DNA from: Reinekea blandensis MED297
GTDB taxonomy: Bacteria > Pseudomonadota > Gammaproteobacteria > Pseudomonadales > Natronospirillaceae
Direction of reading: 5' to 3'
Length of the DNA stretch: 60,906 nucleotides
Assembly (NCBI RefSeq): GCF_000153185.1
Contig: NZ_CH724152.1
Location: 169,070 to 229,975, forward strand
Shown piece after piece: positions 34,233 through 45,264 of this stretch. Numbering within the stretch: position 1 is the first letter of the stretch; every line of letters begins with the position of its first letter. The notes under the pieces are model-generated. The model did not search any database, was not told the origin of the DNA, and was given only the letters and a program-made list of their open reading frames with translations. Both the position numbers and the translations under genes were made by a program.

Positions 34233-35650
34233 GCTTTGAAATCCTCATAATCCGGTAACGTCAGCTCAATGCGCAAACCGCCCGCGGCACTGTGCAAGGC
34301 CTGGATGTGGCCGTCGTGCGCCGTCACGATGTTCGCCACGATGGCCAACCCCAGGCCCGCGCCACCACTGTCTCGCGAACGTGATGATTCCACCCGATAC
34401 AGCCGGTCAAACAGGCGCGGCAAATCATCGTCACCCACCCCGGGATACGAGTCTTCCCAGTTCAGTTTCACCTGCCCCCCGGCCCTGTCCAGACGAACAT
34501 GCAAGGTTCCGGGACGATCCGTATAGCGCAGAGTATTTTGCAGCAGATTGTTGAACAGTTGCGTCAAACGGGCCTGATCGGCCCGAACCCAGAGCGGTTG
34601 CGCAGGCGGCACCCATTGTAAGGTTAAGCCGTCACTGTCCGACACCGGAAAACTGCGTTCCAGAAACCCGTTCAGCTGTTCTGTCAGATCAACCCGGTCA
34701 AACCGATAACTCAGCGCACCGGCATCCGATTGCGATAGCTGGTGCAGATCGTTGACCAACTGGGTTAAGCGCACCACCTGCGCATGCATGGATACCAGCC
34801 AAGCTTCATCCACCTGCCGAACCCCATCCTGGGCGGCCTCAATGTCAGCAAGAAAGATGGCAACCGGCGTTCGCAGTTCGTGCGCAATATCGCTGACCAA
34901 TTGTTGACGGTCTTGCTGATTTTTCTGCAACGCGCGCGCTAGGCGATTAAAATCGGCCGCCAGCCGGCCCAGTTCATCCCGGCGCTCCTCGGGAACGGAG
35001 ACCGACAGATCGCCCTGCGTCATTTCGCGTACCGCGCCACTCAATCGTTGAATCGGCCGCACGAGCCAACCGGAGAAAGGGATCGCTAACAATCCGGCAA
35101 TCAGAATTCCGGCGAGTCCAATGATCACTAACTGCCGTTGCTGCTGACGGGCAAACAGATCATCAAAACGGCTGTCCAATCGCGCCGATGGAACAAACCC
35201 AAGGTAGGCGATCGGCTGAGCAGAGCTCGTTGACGTCACCGGTATCCATACATGCTGATCTTTCCGGCCAGCCGCCCCCAGCAGTAGATCATCGGTTCCT
35301 GCTTCACGCAGAACCAGTCGATCAAAATAGCCTCCGTTCATCGGTGGCCCCGGCATCCGGTCTTTGGAGAATCGGTCGATCAAGCGCATTTCCCGACGGG
35401 ACATGGATGATTGAACGACCCGAACCCAGGTCGGCTTATCCCACCCGACCCAACGCCAATCACCCTGCCGTTGATACTCTTCAGCAATGTTCTCAATCAA
35501 TGGCTGTAACCGACGCCCTTCCTGCTGTGCGATATAGTCAGAAAAGCTTCGGCTAAAGCTGGCCGCGTTCAATGCCATCAACAGTCCCACCATCAGTACA
35601 TTGCCCAGGACAATGAGGCTGAACAACTTCACGCGAATGGAATTAAACAT
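34229..35650 (-). CDS. Two-component sensor histidine kinase
   Basis: A 473-residue membrane kinase. There are two membrane segments (about 10-30 and 170-190) around a periplasmic sensor of about 140 residues, then a HAMP linker, the HisKA box SDIAHELRTPVAIFLADIE with the phospho-acceptor His, and a HATPase with N box FNNLLQNTLRYTD and G boxes ending GAGLGLAIVANIV. It is the first gene of the kinase, regulator and Spy-like cluster. The signal is probably envelope stress, by analogy with Bae/Cpx. Confidence 0.93.
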   Translation of the reverse strand: MFNSIRVKLFSLIVLGNVLMVGLLMALNAASFSRSFSDYIAQQEGRRLQPLIENIAEEYQRQGDWRWVGWDKPTWVRVVQSSMSRREMRLIDRFSKDRMPGPPMNGGYFDRLVLREAGTDDLLLGAAGRKDQHVWIPVTSTSSAQPIAYLGFVPSARLDSRFDDLFARQQQRQLVIIGLAGILIAGLLAIPFSGWLVRPIQRLSGAVREMTQGDLSVSVPEERRDELGRLAADFNRLARALQKNQQDRQQLVSDIAHELRTPVAIFLADIEAAQDGVRQVDEAWLVSMHAQVVRLTQLVNDLHQLSQSDAGALSYRFDRVDLTEQLNGFLERSFPVSDSDGLTLQWVPPAQPLWVRADQARLTQLFNNLLQNTLRYTDRPGTLHVRLDRAGGQVKLNWEDSYPGVGDDDLPRLFDRLYRVESSRSRDSGGAGLGLAIVANIVTAHDGHIQALHSAAGGLRIELTLPDYEDFKA

Positions 35651-35781
35651 GGGAGCAGTAACCGGCAGACAACGAAGTTGTCAGCTTATCAGGAAAATGT
35701 GCAAACAAAATGCATGAACCAATCCGGTCCATTTTTCGTACAACCCGCTATGAACAGTAACCTGACATTGGTCATCTAAAG

Positions 35782-36714
35782 ATGCTCGATACCTTGAAAG
35801 ACTACAGCGTGGTGTATTCCTTTGACCGAAGCGGCTATGAACGTCACGCCCGTCATTTTTCTGAACTGAATGCAACCTCGTTAGCCGGTAAGCACTTCCT
35901 GGTTACCGGAGGCACACGCGGTATTGGTCAGGCCATTACCGAAGGTTTGCTGGCCTACGGTGCTGAAGTTACGGTCAGTGCACGCTCAGATCGCGACTAC
36001 CGGGCCAATTTCGGCCACCATTCCCGAGTTCGTTTTTTGCCGTTGGATCTGGCTGACTTCAACGCCGTCATGGCCGCTGATCTGTCGGTATACGATGGCG
36101 TGGTGCTGAACGCGGGGGGAATGCCAGACAAACTGCAGGTTGTCGAAGACCGGTTTGATGTCATTTTCGCCTCACAGGTGGTCGGCCATTTCCTATTGGT
36201 ACGCCGGCTCATCACTGAAGGCAGCCTGAAGCCGTTAAGCCCGGTTCACTGGGTCGCCAGTGGCGGCATGTATCTGCAAAAGCTCAATCTCTCGGATCTC
36301 AGCTGGCAACGCACCGATTACGATAAAGTGAAGAGCTATGCCAATGCCAAGCGCGCTCAGGTGATTCTCAATGAGCTGATGGCACAGCGATTTAAGAACT
36401 TCACGTTTTCCTGTTCTCACCCGGGATGGGTGGCCACTCAGGCCCTGGCCGATGCATTGCCGGGCTTCACTAAAAAGCTCGGGCATCGGTTGCGTACTCC
36501 GGAGCAAGGCGCTGATACGATTCTCTGGTGCCTGGAACAAGGCCGGAAGTTGAAAAGCGGGCGCTTTTGGTTTGATCGTCGGGCCCGTAAAACGCATCCG
36601 TTTTTCTGGACCCGGGAACGCGAAGCCGATCGACTGGCGTTACTGGAACTGCTGGAGGCGGAATGGCATGCCCATCAATCCATACCGTCTAAAGTCGCCA
36701 CGTCGGTGAACTGA
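35782..36714 (+). CDS. Short-chain dehydrogenase/reductase
   Basis: A 310-residue SDR-fold enzyme with the nucleotide site LVTGGTRGIGQAI (about 40-52), NAGG around 112 and the catalytic pair in SYANAKRAQ (YxxxK). The N-terminal YSFDRSGYERHARHF resembles the DHRS12-type group. It probably reduces or oxidises a lipid or steroid-like alcohol using NAD(P)H; substrate unknown. Its last 40 bases overlap the end of cheW on the other strand. Confidence 0.82.
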   Translation: MLDTLKDYSVVYSFDRSGYERHARHFSELNATSLAGKHFLVTGGTRGIGQAITEGLLAYGAEVTVSARSDRDYRANFGHHSRVRFLPLDLADFNAVMAADLSVYDGVVLNAGGMPDKLQVVEDRFDVIFASQVVGHFLLVRRLITEGSLKPLSPVHWVASGGMYLQKLNLSDLSWQRTDYDKVKSYANAKRAQVILNELMAQRFKNFTFSCSHPGWVATQALADALPGFTKKLGHRLRTPEQGADTILWCLEQGRKLKSGRFWFDRRARKTHPFFWTREREADRLALLELLEAEWHAHQSIPSKVATSVN

Positions 36715-37118
36715 GCCATTAACTGCTCCAGAGCGGTTGCATTGATCAACTGATACAGGCGTTCATCCCGGGATATCGTGCCGAGAATGTAGCCACCGGC
36801 CATGTTGGTGTCCATGTCATCGACGTTGAAGTATTGCACCCCTTCAACCTTGTCGACGGCGAGACCAACCCGGCTTTCCGGGAAATCCAACACCAACATA
36901 AAGCTGGGGTCTTCGACGACGCCGGCCCCGTTCATTTCAAGCACATCCATCACGGCCAGTGTTTCACCACGCAGACTGATCAGGCCTTTCACACCAACCG
37001 CATGACTAGGCACCGGGTTCAGCGGTAGCCAGGGGACCACTTCTTTGATCAGGGTTGCCGGAAACGCCAAAGGCTCACCGTTCAACTGAACAACGACCCA
37101 CATTTCTAATGATGCCAT
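36675..37118 (-). CDS. cheW: CheW-like chemotaxis coupling protein
   Basis: A 147-residue single CheW domain: VQLNGEPLAFPATLIKEVVPWLPLN, KGLISLRGETLAVMDVLEMNG and VGLAVDKVEGVQYF. It would link a receptor array to a CheA kinase. No other chemotaxis gene adjoins it; cheV is about 4 kb away. It overlaps the SDR gene tail to tail by 40 bases. Confidence 0.88.
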   Translation of the reverse strand: MASLEMWVVVQLNGEPLAFPATLIKEVVPWLPLNPVPSHAVGVKGLISLRGETLAVMDVLEMNGAGVVEDPSFMLVLDFPESRVGLAVDKVEGVQYFNVDDMDTNMAGGYILGTISRDERLYQLINATALEQLMAQFTDVATLDGMD

Positions 37119-37423
37119 CTTTATAACCCCTTACTCACCGCACTTTCAGATTAGACAGCAACCTCCGCCTTGGCAAACGGATTGTCACTTTTTCCGGTCG
37201 GCCCCTATACTGCTTTTTACAGGTCCCAAACGCTGTATCGGCCAGTCACTGAAGACTTTAAGGCATGACGGCAAAAAACCGTTGAGCGACTTTGCAGGCA
37301 TCAGGACCTGTGCAAACATAACCTCTACCCATCGGCACACCACGTGCGCCGGGTGTATGGTTGGGAGGGTGGACCGCAAGCGTCGTTATGCACTGAGTGT
37401 CATCAGTCATCCGAGGAGTATGA
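37119..37423 (+). other. Intergenic region and leader of the GAF/GHKL gene with potential RNA structure
   Basis: About 300 bases without a credible gene. Two nested pairings can be drawn: ACAGGTCC (37219-37226) with GGACCTGT (37304-37311), and GTGC/ATAAC (37310-37313, 37318-37322) with GTTATGCAC (37385-37393). The second encloses ACACC/GGTGT (37337-37341, 37352-37356) and CCCA/TGGG (37328-37331, 37362-37365). Such short stems can occur by chance. No known riboswitch consensus fits. Confidence 0.35.
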
Positions 37424-38677
37424 ATGACGTATCTGGAACGACTCAACAACGCCTTTGAACGGCTCAAACAAGCCCGCAGCGCCGATGATCTCTATCGACA
37501 GGCCGTATTGGCTGCCCAGCAACAACTGGGTTTTGATCGAGCCGGCATCTTTCTCTACGACCGGTCAGCCAATCAGATTGTGGGAACCTGGGGCAACGAT
37601 GCCAACGGGCAACTGCGTGACGAGCGTGATTATCGCGCGCCCATGGAAAAGCATTTGATCGTACAGGCGTCAGACCCGCATATTCGCCTCACGGAGGATG
37701 CGCCCCTAAAGGAGCTCGGGCAGACCGTCGGCACCGGCTGGCACTTGCAGGCAGCGATATTCTCCGGTGAGGAACTGCACGGCTGGCTGTTTGTGGACAA
37801 CCTGATTCACCATCAACCCATCACCGATGAACAATTTCATGTTATCCAGAGCTTCTCGAATGCGCTGGGCCAACTCATCATACACAGTCAGATTGAAGAC
37901 ACCCTGATCGACGCGCTCGACTCATTGGTCAGTCATGAGAACCAAACCCTGTCAGCTCTGGACCGGGTCTCACAACTGGAAGCTCAGATCGCCGGCAGTC
38001 GCCGCCTGGTGCAACTGGCCGAGCGACTCAGTGGTTTGGTGCCCATGAGTGCCCGGGCGGTTGGCAATCTGGTAAATTTTGTCTCGCTGCTGTCATCAAC
38101 GCAGTTTGCCGACTCGGATCAGGCATTGCTGGCGTCGGCACAAAAATCGGCCAATCAGCTGTCACGGATTTATCGCTACTTCGACCAAAAGGTGCACGAA
38201 GCCACCGAAAACGACATTCAAACCTTGGAGGCTTCTGTCGTTCAGCACTATTGGCAAAACCAGTTCAACCCGCTGTTTCGTACCACCCCCCACGAACTTG
38301 AGATACACACCAATACGCCCGAGGATGACATTGCTTTACCGCTCATTCTCTTAACGCAGCTGGTTAAAGAGCTGCTCACCAACGCGTTGTGTCACGGCCT
38401 GGAAAAGAGTACCGGTGGGCGGGCCTGCGTCACCCTTGAACAATCCGATCGATTACTGTGCGTGCATGTCGAAGACTCAGGGATTGGGTTGGAGCCGGAT
38501 CAGTACGAAGAAGTCCTGAAGCTCTTTGTGACCTCAAAACCCAACGAGTATTTAGGTACCGGCTTAAACGTCACCCAACACTACACGGAACGCTGGTTGA
38601 ACGGTCAGCTGGAGTTGAGTGAGTCGCCGCTGGGCGGGTTGCGTTGCACGATCCGCATTCCACGACCTGACAACTGA
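37424..38677 (+). CDS. GAF-domain protein with GHKL ATPase (atypical kinase)
   Basis: A 417-residue soluble protein. Residues about 15-165 form a GAF domain (AQQQLGFDRAGIFLYDRS, GWHLQAAIFSGEELHGWLFVDNL). A helical linker (about 165-270) follows, then a GHKL ATPase with N box QLVKELLTNALCHGL, G1 EDSGIGL and G2 YLGTGLNVTQ. The helical region lacks an H-E/D/N-x-x-T/R phospho-acceptor motif. It may be a degenerate kinase, or an ATPase that phosphorylates or binds a partner. GAGGAG lies five bases before the ATG. Confidence 0.82.
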   Translation: MTYLERLNNAFERLKQARSADDLYRQAVLAAQQQLGFDRAGIFLYDRSANQIVGTWGNDANGQLRDERDYRAPMEKHLIVQASDPHIRLTEDAPLKELGQTVGTGWHLQAAIFSGEELHGWLFVDNLIHHQPITDEQFHVIQSFSNALGQLIIHSQIEDTLIDALDSLVSHENQTLSALDRVSQLEAQIAGSRRLVQLAERLSGLVPMSARAVGNLVNFVSLLSSTQFADSDQALLASAQKSANQLSRIYRYFDQKVHEATENDIQTLEASVVQHYWQNQFNPLFRTTPHELEIHTNTPEDDIALPLILLTQLVKELLTNALCHGLEKSTGGRACVTLEQSDRLLCVHVEDSGIGLEPDQYEEVLKLFVTSKPNEYLGTGLNVTQHYTERWLNGQLELSESPLGGLRCTIRIPRPDN

Positions 38678-38805
38678 GACTGTAAGCGCCGCCTGACACC
38701 CCATCAGGACGCAGATGTTCGCCTCGTACCAACCGACTATTCCCCTGATTTTGCCTGCGCGGTAGGGTACGGCGTCATAACTCAACAAGAATAAAAGAGA
38801 GTGTT

Positions 38806-40740
38806 ATGTCTGATCTGCTTTATCAGCCAAGTGAACAGCAAATGGCGAAAAGCCAGCTGACGGCCTTCAGCCAACAGCTAACGGCTGCCACGGACCAACC
38901 GTTCCCCGACTACCCGTCGCTTCATCAATACAGCATCACCCATCTGGACACCTTTTGGCGTCAGGTCTGGCAATTTGGCGGGGTAATCGGTGAGCCGGGC
39001 GATACCGTGCTGACGTCCAATCAGATGCCCGGCGCTCGCTGGTTTCCGGACGCTCAACTGAACTTTGCTGAAAACCTGCTGGCTCACGGCCACGATGAAC
39101 AGACCGCCTTGATCAATCTCAGCGAATCCCGCGGGGAAAGCCGACTCAGCTACGGCGAGCTGCGCCACCAGGTCATGCAGCTCGCGGCTTACCTGAAACA
39201 GGAATGCGATGTGCAACCGGGCGATCGCGTCTGCGCCTATCTCGGCAACACACCGGAAGCCCTCATTGGTATGTTAGCCACGACCTGGCTGGGTGCCACC
39301 TGGTCATCCGCGTCTCCGGATTTTGGTCGGGAAGGGGCACTGGACCGCTTTGGTCAGATCGAGCCTAAGGTGCTGATCGCCGGTAACGGCTATCGTTATG
39401 GCGGCAAAGATTTTGATCGCAGTGATGTGATTCAGGCGCTGATGGAAGACATCCCTTCCATCAAACACGCCCTCATCGTCCCGGTTCTGGCTACCGTGGC
39501 ACAGCCTGAGAACACAACCGCCTTTGACGACGCCGTATCCGGGCAACGCCTACCACCGGACGTCACCCGTTTCCCCTTCGACCATCCGCTTTATATCCTG
39601 TTTTCGTCCGGAACCACCGGCAAACCCAAATGCATTGTTCACAGTGCCGGCGGTACGCTGCTACAACACATTAAAGAACTGCGCCTGCATGGGGACATCC
39701 GGCAGGATTCGGTATTCTTCTATTTCACCACCACCGGCTGGATGATGTGGAACTGGCTGGCCTCAGGCCTCGTCACCGGTGCCACCCTGGTTTTGTACGA
39801 CGGTAACCCGATGGCACCCACTCCGGATGTTCTCTGGGCACACGCCGCGAATCTGGGTATCACTCACTTTGGCACCAGCGCCAAATACCTCTCGGCGTGT
39901 CGCAAGCAGAATCTGTCCATTCCTGAGCTACCAGCCTTACAGGTGATCTTCTCAACGGGTTCGCCGCTGGCACCGGAGGATTTCGACTGGGTATACCAAG
40001 AGGTGAAACCGGATGTGCTGTTGCATTCCATATCCGGAGGCACGGACATCGTCTCCTGTTTCGTCGGCGGCAACCCCTGGTCGCCAGTGGTCAAAGGTAA
40101 AATTCAGGCAGCCAATCTGGGGATGGCCGTGGAGTCCTGGAGTGACGAAGGAAAGCCCCTGATAGATCAGCGCGGCGAGTTGGTCTGTACCCGCCCGGCC
40201 CCCTGTATGCCACTGGGATTCTGGAAAGACGACGACCAACAACGATATCGTGCGGCCTATTTCGAACGCTTCCCTGGAGTCTGGGCGCACGGAGACTTTT
40301 GCACCATCGACGCGCAGGGGCAGGTGGTGATCCTGGGTCGCAGCGATACCACGCTGAACCCTGGTGGCGTGCGCATTGGCACCGCCGAAATCTATCGCCA
40401 GGTGGAACTGATCGACGCGGTGCAGGACTCACTGGTGGTCGGACGGCCCAACGGCGATGACATGGACGTGGTCCTGTTTGTGGTGCTTTCCGAAGGTGTC
40501 ACCCTGACCGACGAGTTGAAAACAACCATTGCCGGCAAAATCCGCCAAAACACGACCCCCCGACATGTGCCCCGCTTCATCATTGAGGTTCCGGCCATTC
40601 CCTACACCCGTTCCGGCAAAAAAGTTGAACTGGCCGTGACTCAGATCCTACGTGGCGAGTCACCGAAAAACCTGACCGCCCTCGCCAATGCGGACTGCCT
40701 GGCACATTACCAGCGTGTTGCTGATCATTGGTCTGAATGA
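38806..40740 (+). CDS. Acetoacetyl-CoA synthetase
   Basis: A 644-residue ANL-superfamily ligase that activates acetoacetate to acetoacetyl-CoA with ATP. The N-terminal FPDYPSLHQYSI, FWRQVWQFG and ARWFPDAQLNFAENLL are diagnostic for AACS. The P-loop is LFSSGTTGKPKCIVHSAGG, and later motifs are TTTGWMMWNW, GGTDIVSCFVGGNP and YTRSGKKVELAV, where Lys is the adenylation residue. It fits ketone-body or poly-hydroxybutyrate turnover. Confidence 0.94.
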   Translation: MSDLLYQPSEQQMAKSQLTAFSQQLTAATDQPFPDYPSLHQYSITHLDTFWRQVWQFGGVIGEPGDTVLTSNQMPGARWFPDAQLNFAENLLAHGHDEQTALINLSESRGESRLSYGELRHQVMQLAAYLKQECDVQPGDRVCAYLGNTPEALIGMLATTWLGATWSSASPDFGREGALDRFGQIEPKVLIAGNGYRYGGKDFDRSDVIQALMEDIPSIKHALIVPVLATVAQPENTTAFDDAVSGQRLPPDVTRFPFDHPLYILFSSGTTGKPKCIVHSAGGTLLQHIKELRLHGDIRQDSVFFYFTTTGWMMWNWLASGLVTGATLVLYDGNPMAPTPDVLWAHAANLGITHFGTSAKYLSACRKQNLSIPELPALQVIFSTGSPLAPEDFDWVYQEVKPDVLLHSISGGTDIVSCFVGGNPWSPVVKGKIQAANLGMAVESWSDEGKPLIDQRGELVCTRPAPCMPLGFWKDDDQQRYRAAYFERFPGVWAHGDFCTIDAQGQVVILGRSDTTLNPGGVRIGTAEIYRQVELIDAVQDSLVVGRPNGDDMDVVLFVVLSEGVTLTDELKTTIAGKIRQNTTPRHVPRFIIEVPAIPYTRSGKKVELAVTQILRGESPKNLTALANADCLAHYQRVADHWSE

Positions 40741-40751
40741 CCCTTTCCTCG

Positions 40752-40774
40752 GGCCGCCCGCCGTGTCGGCGGCC
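40752..40774 (+). terminator. Hairpin after the acetoacetyl-CoA synthetase gene
   Basis: GGCCGCC (40752-40758) and GGCGGCC (40768-40774) form a 7-bp GC-only stem with a 9-base loop, 12 bases past the stop. There is no U-tract, so termination would be weak. Confidence 0.4.
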
Positions 40775-40934
40775 TTGGTACTCACCATTAAGACAAGGAT
40801 GGATAGCCAGATGCGACCTTCCGTATTGCCAGAGGCTACTTTATCGATGGTTCTGGCTCCAAGCGACGGCTGACCCTATAGTCACTGTCAAACAACAACG
40901 GAACACCTCACAAGGAATTCAGGGAGGCAGATTC

Positions 40935-41216
40935 ATGACACAAGCCATCAACACCGTATTTAAGTTTGTCAGTGAAAATCCTGGCTATCGGGCATCACTC
41001 GGCGTCATCGCCAGCAGCCTCGCATCCAAAACCGTACTGGCCTGGGGCGCAGTCAATGAAAGCAGTGAAGATATCTGGGTTCCGGAACTGAACAACATTC
41101 GTCACAGTTGGCCGGATGCCACCTGGACACCCATGACACAGCAGCAAGCTTCGTTGTTTGATGAAGCCTATCAGCGTGCGCAGACCCCACGACAGGACTG
41201 GCTGCTCTCGCTGTAA
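40935..41216 (+). CDS. Small hypothetical protein
   Basis: A 93-residue protein with no signal peptide, starting MTQAINTVFKFVSENPGYRAS and ending in a Trp-containing tail (RQDWLLSL). An overlapping longer frame from 40737 is rejected because ATG at 40935 has GGGAGG about seven bases upstream and the extension overlaps the previous stop. A hydrophobic middle (LGVIASSLASKTVLAWGAV) could be amphipathic or membrane-associated. Family unknown. Two terminators follow. Confidence 0.6.
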   Translation: MTQAINTVFKFVSENPGYRASLGVIASSLASKTVLAWGAVNESSEDIWVPELNNIRHSWPDATWTPMTQQQASLFDEAYQRAQTPRQDWLLSL

Positions 41217-41252
41217 CATCGAATGGACCGGTCAGGGAAAACCGGTAACCGT

Positions 41253-41278
41253 CATAGCAAGGATGCTATGCACTTTTT
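41253..41278 (+). terminator. Terminator after the small hypothetical gene
   Basis: CATAGCA (41253-41259) and TGCTATG (41264-41270) pair around AGGA and are followed by CACTTTTT. It is a short but standard intrinsic terminator for the gene ending at 41216. Confidence 0.65.
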
Positions 41279-41391
41279 AGATATCCCGATGTTGTCCTCG
41301 GGCCGGCGGAGGCTCTGCAGCCGGCATTGAGCCTCTTTCTGAGGTTCAGTACTCCTCGACCTTTGGGGCTCTGCGAGCCCCCTTTTTTTTT
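41279..41391 (+). ncRNA. Candidate small structured RNA between two terminators
   Basis: This 113-base stretch starts just past one terminator and ends with a second, stronger one. It contains GCCGGC/GCCGGC and GAGGCTC/GAGCCTC pairings (41300-41340) and encodes no protein. I cannot identify a promoter with certainty, so this may simply be a double terminator. Confidence 0.3.
41365..41391 (+). terminator. Strong intrinsic terminator
   Basis: GGGGCTC (41365-41371) and GAGCCCC (41375-41381) form a 7-bp stem around TGC and are followed by C and nine T. It is among the strongest terminators in the window. Confidence 0.88.
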
Positions 41392-41618
41392 AAGAATCGC
41401 TAACGCAAATTTCAGACCAAATACTGACCATTGATCTCCGTCAATCCCTCCACTCCCGCTCCCAGCGCCATTTCCTTTACGATAGATAAAACCGATTAAC
41501 GCCTTCAATTTTTATTGCATTACTTAATCAATAATCAGGTCTATCGTGTATCTATCGAAACCGGCAAGAGATCGAGAGCCGTATCTGATCCCTGCCAACT
41601 CTCACTGAAAAGGAGTGA

Positions 41619-43826
<2,208 letters not shown>

Positions 43827-43859
43827 TCGATTCCTGGTTTTCTAACGTATCTAAAATAG

Positions 43860-43884
43860 AGCTACCCCTAGGGGTAGCTTTTTT
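43860..43884 (+). terminator. katG terminator
   Basis: AGCTACCCC (43860-43868) and GGGGTAGCT (43871-43879) form a 9-bp stem with a 2-base turn, followed by a run of T to 43884. Confidence 0.88.
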
Positions 43885-44004
43885 ACGACTCTGGATTCAC
43901 AGCAGACGCTTGGAGATTCGTCTGTCTGTATTGCACGCGAACGCCGGGGACTATATATTCCGCGTCCCGATTTCCGCCGTCGCAAATAACGCAGGAAACC
44001 CACC

Positions 44005-44166
44005 TTGATTTACGATTCTGAAAAACCCATTGAGCTGCTGTTGCCCAGTGAAACGGCCCGTTTCGGAATGCAGAAACGGACACGCCTGATGCGACACTTG
44101 GTCGTGCTGAGCGGCTTCAGTCTCAGTGCCACCGCAGGCGCCGTTCTATACTGGCTGACGTTGTAA
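44005..44166 (+). CDS. Small single-span membrane protein (53 residues)
   Basis: This short frame starts with TTG at 44005, with AGGAAA about six bases upstream, and stops at TAA 44164-44166. The product begins MIYDSEKPIELLLPS, has a basic middle (MQKRTRLMRH) and ends in a hydrophobic segment LVVLSGFSLSATAGAVLYWLTL, giving a likely Nin membrane anchor. It has good codon use and a clean ribosome site. No family recognised. Confidence 0.5.
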   Translation: MIYDSEKPIELLLPSETARFGMQKRTRLMRHLVVLSGFSLSATAGAVLYWLTL

Positions 44167-44187
44167 AACCAACGGGCTGACGTTTTA

Positions 44188-45264
44188 TCAGCCCTCAACA
44201 AACCCTTCCCATCGACCCATGTAATCGACAAAGGTTGGCGACAGGCCTTCTTCAGCCAACGTCGCCCGACTGACCGGCAAAGAGCGAGGCTCAAACAGCT
44301 CATCCGCTTGCATACGGGCGGGAAAGTCGTGATGAATAATCGCCGCCCGGCCAAGCAGGACAAAATCCACACCGGTTGCCATCGCTTGCTGAATGTCCGC
44401 CGGCGTCCGCAGCTTACCGGCCACACCCAACGGCACGCCATAACGCGGCAGTTCCGCATACCAGTCAATCAAACGTTTGTGTTGAAAGTCAGGATCTTTG
44501 GGAGAACCGAAACAATCCCAGAGACTGATGTCGAGAAAATCAATGCCGGCCTCGCGCATCAGGCTTTCGCTTAACGTCAGCATCTCGGCAAACGCCAGTC
44601 CGAAACCTTCAGGTGACAGCCGCACGCCAACAATGAACTCGTTACCGCACGCCTGCCGAATACCGGCGATCACTTCACGCAACAAACGACTTCGGTTCTC
44701 CGCCGATCCGCCATAGGCATCCGTCCGGCGATTGTACTCAGTACTCAGGAACTGGCAGAGAATGTAATTGTGCGCACCGTGCAGCTCAACGCCATCAAAG
44801 CCGGCTCGCTGGCAACGAACCGCTGCGGCAATAAAATCATCACGCAACTGAATAACCTCATCCAATCGCAATGCCCGAGCGCCGGTTTCGGCATGGTCCG
44901 ATGGTGCAACCGGGTGCTGCCCTATCAGTTCGGCCGGAGCCCGGCAGCCACCGTGAAAGATCTGCACCAGCGCCAGGCTTTCATGAGCCTGTATACCTTC
45001 CGCCAAACGCTGAAGACCGGGCAACTGTGCATCCTCATAAACACCCAACTCACCCGACCAGCCTTTACCGTTGGCCTGCACATTGGCCGCACAGGTCATG
45101 GTGGCACCAAAGCCGCCTTTCGCACGCATCGTCAACCAATGAAGCTCTTCATCGGAGAGCGTCCCATCTTCGTGGCTTTGCTTATTGGTCATCGGGGCCA
45201 ACATAAAGCGATTGGGCAAAACACGACCGTTCGGTAACTCAAGCGGGGTAAATAAGGATGTCAT
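44188..45264 (-). CDS. Old Yellow Enzyme-family NADH:flavin oxidoreductase
   Basis: A 358-residue FMN-dependent TIM-barrel enzyme. Start MTSLFTPLELPNGRVLPNRFMLAPMTN, active-site segment DGVELHGAHNYILCQFLS, then NRRTDAYGGSAENRSR and VGVRLSPEGFG, as in OYE/YqjM-like ene-reductases. The frame extends to 45366, but ATG at 45264 gives the family's standard N terminus. It probably reduces activated C=C bonds; substrate unknown. Confidence 0.9.
   Translation of the reverse strand: MTSLFTPLELPNGRVLPNRFMLAPMTNKQSHEDGTLSDEELHWLTMRAKGGFGATMTCAANVQANGKGWSGELGVYEDAQLPGLQRLAEGIQAHESLALVQIFHGGCRAPAELIGQHPVAPSDHAETGARALRLDEVIQLRDDFIAAAVRCQRAGFDGVELHGAHNYILCQFLSTEYNRRTDAYGGSAENRSRLLREVIAGIRQACGNEFIVGVRLSPEGFGLAFAEMLTLSESLMREAGIDFLDISLWDCFGSPKDPDFQHKRLIDWYAELPRYGVPLGVAGKLRTPADIQQAMATGVDFVLLGRAAIIHHDFPARMQADELFEPRSLPVSRATLAEEGLSPTFVDYMGRWEGFVEG

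Noticed and set aside
37304-37385. GCAAAC and GGACCGCAAGC segments recalling a c-di-GMP-I riboswitch
   Set aside because: The two segments are about 55 bases apart instead of about 15, and the tetraloop and receptor stems are missing.
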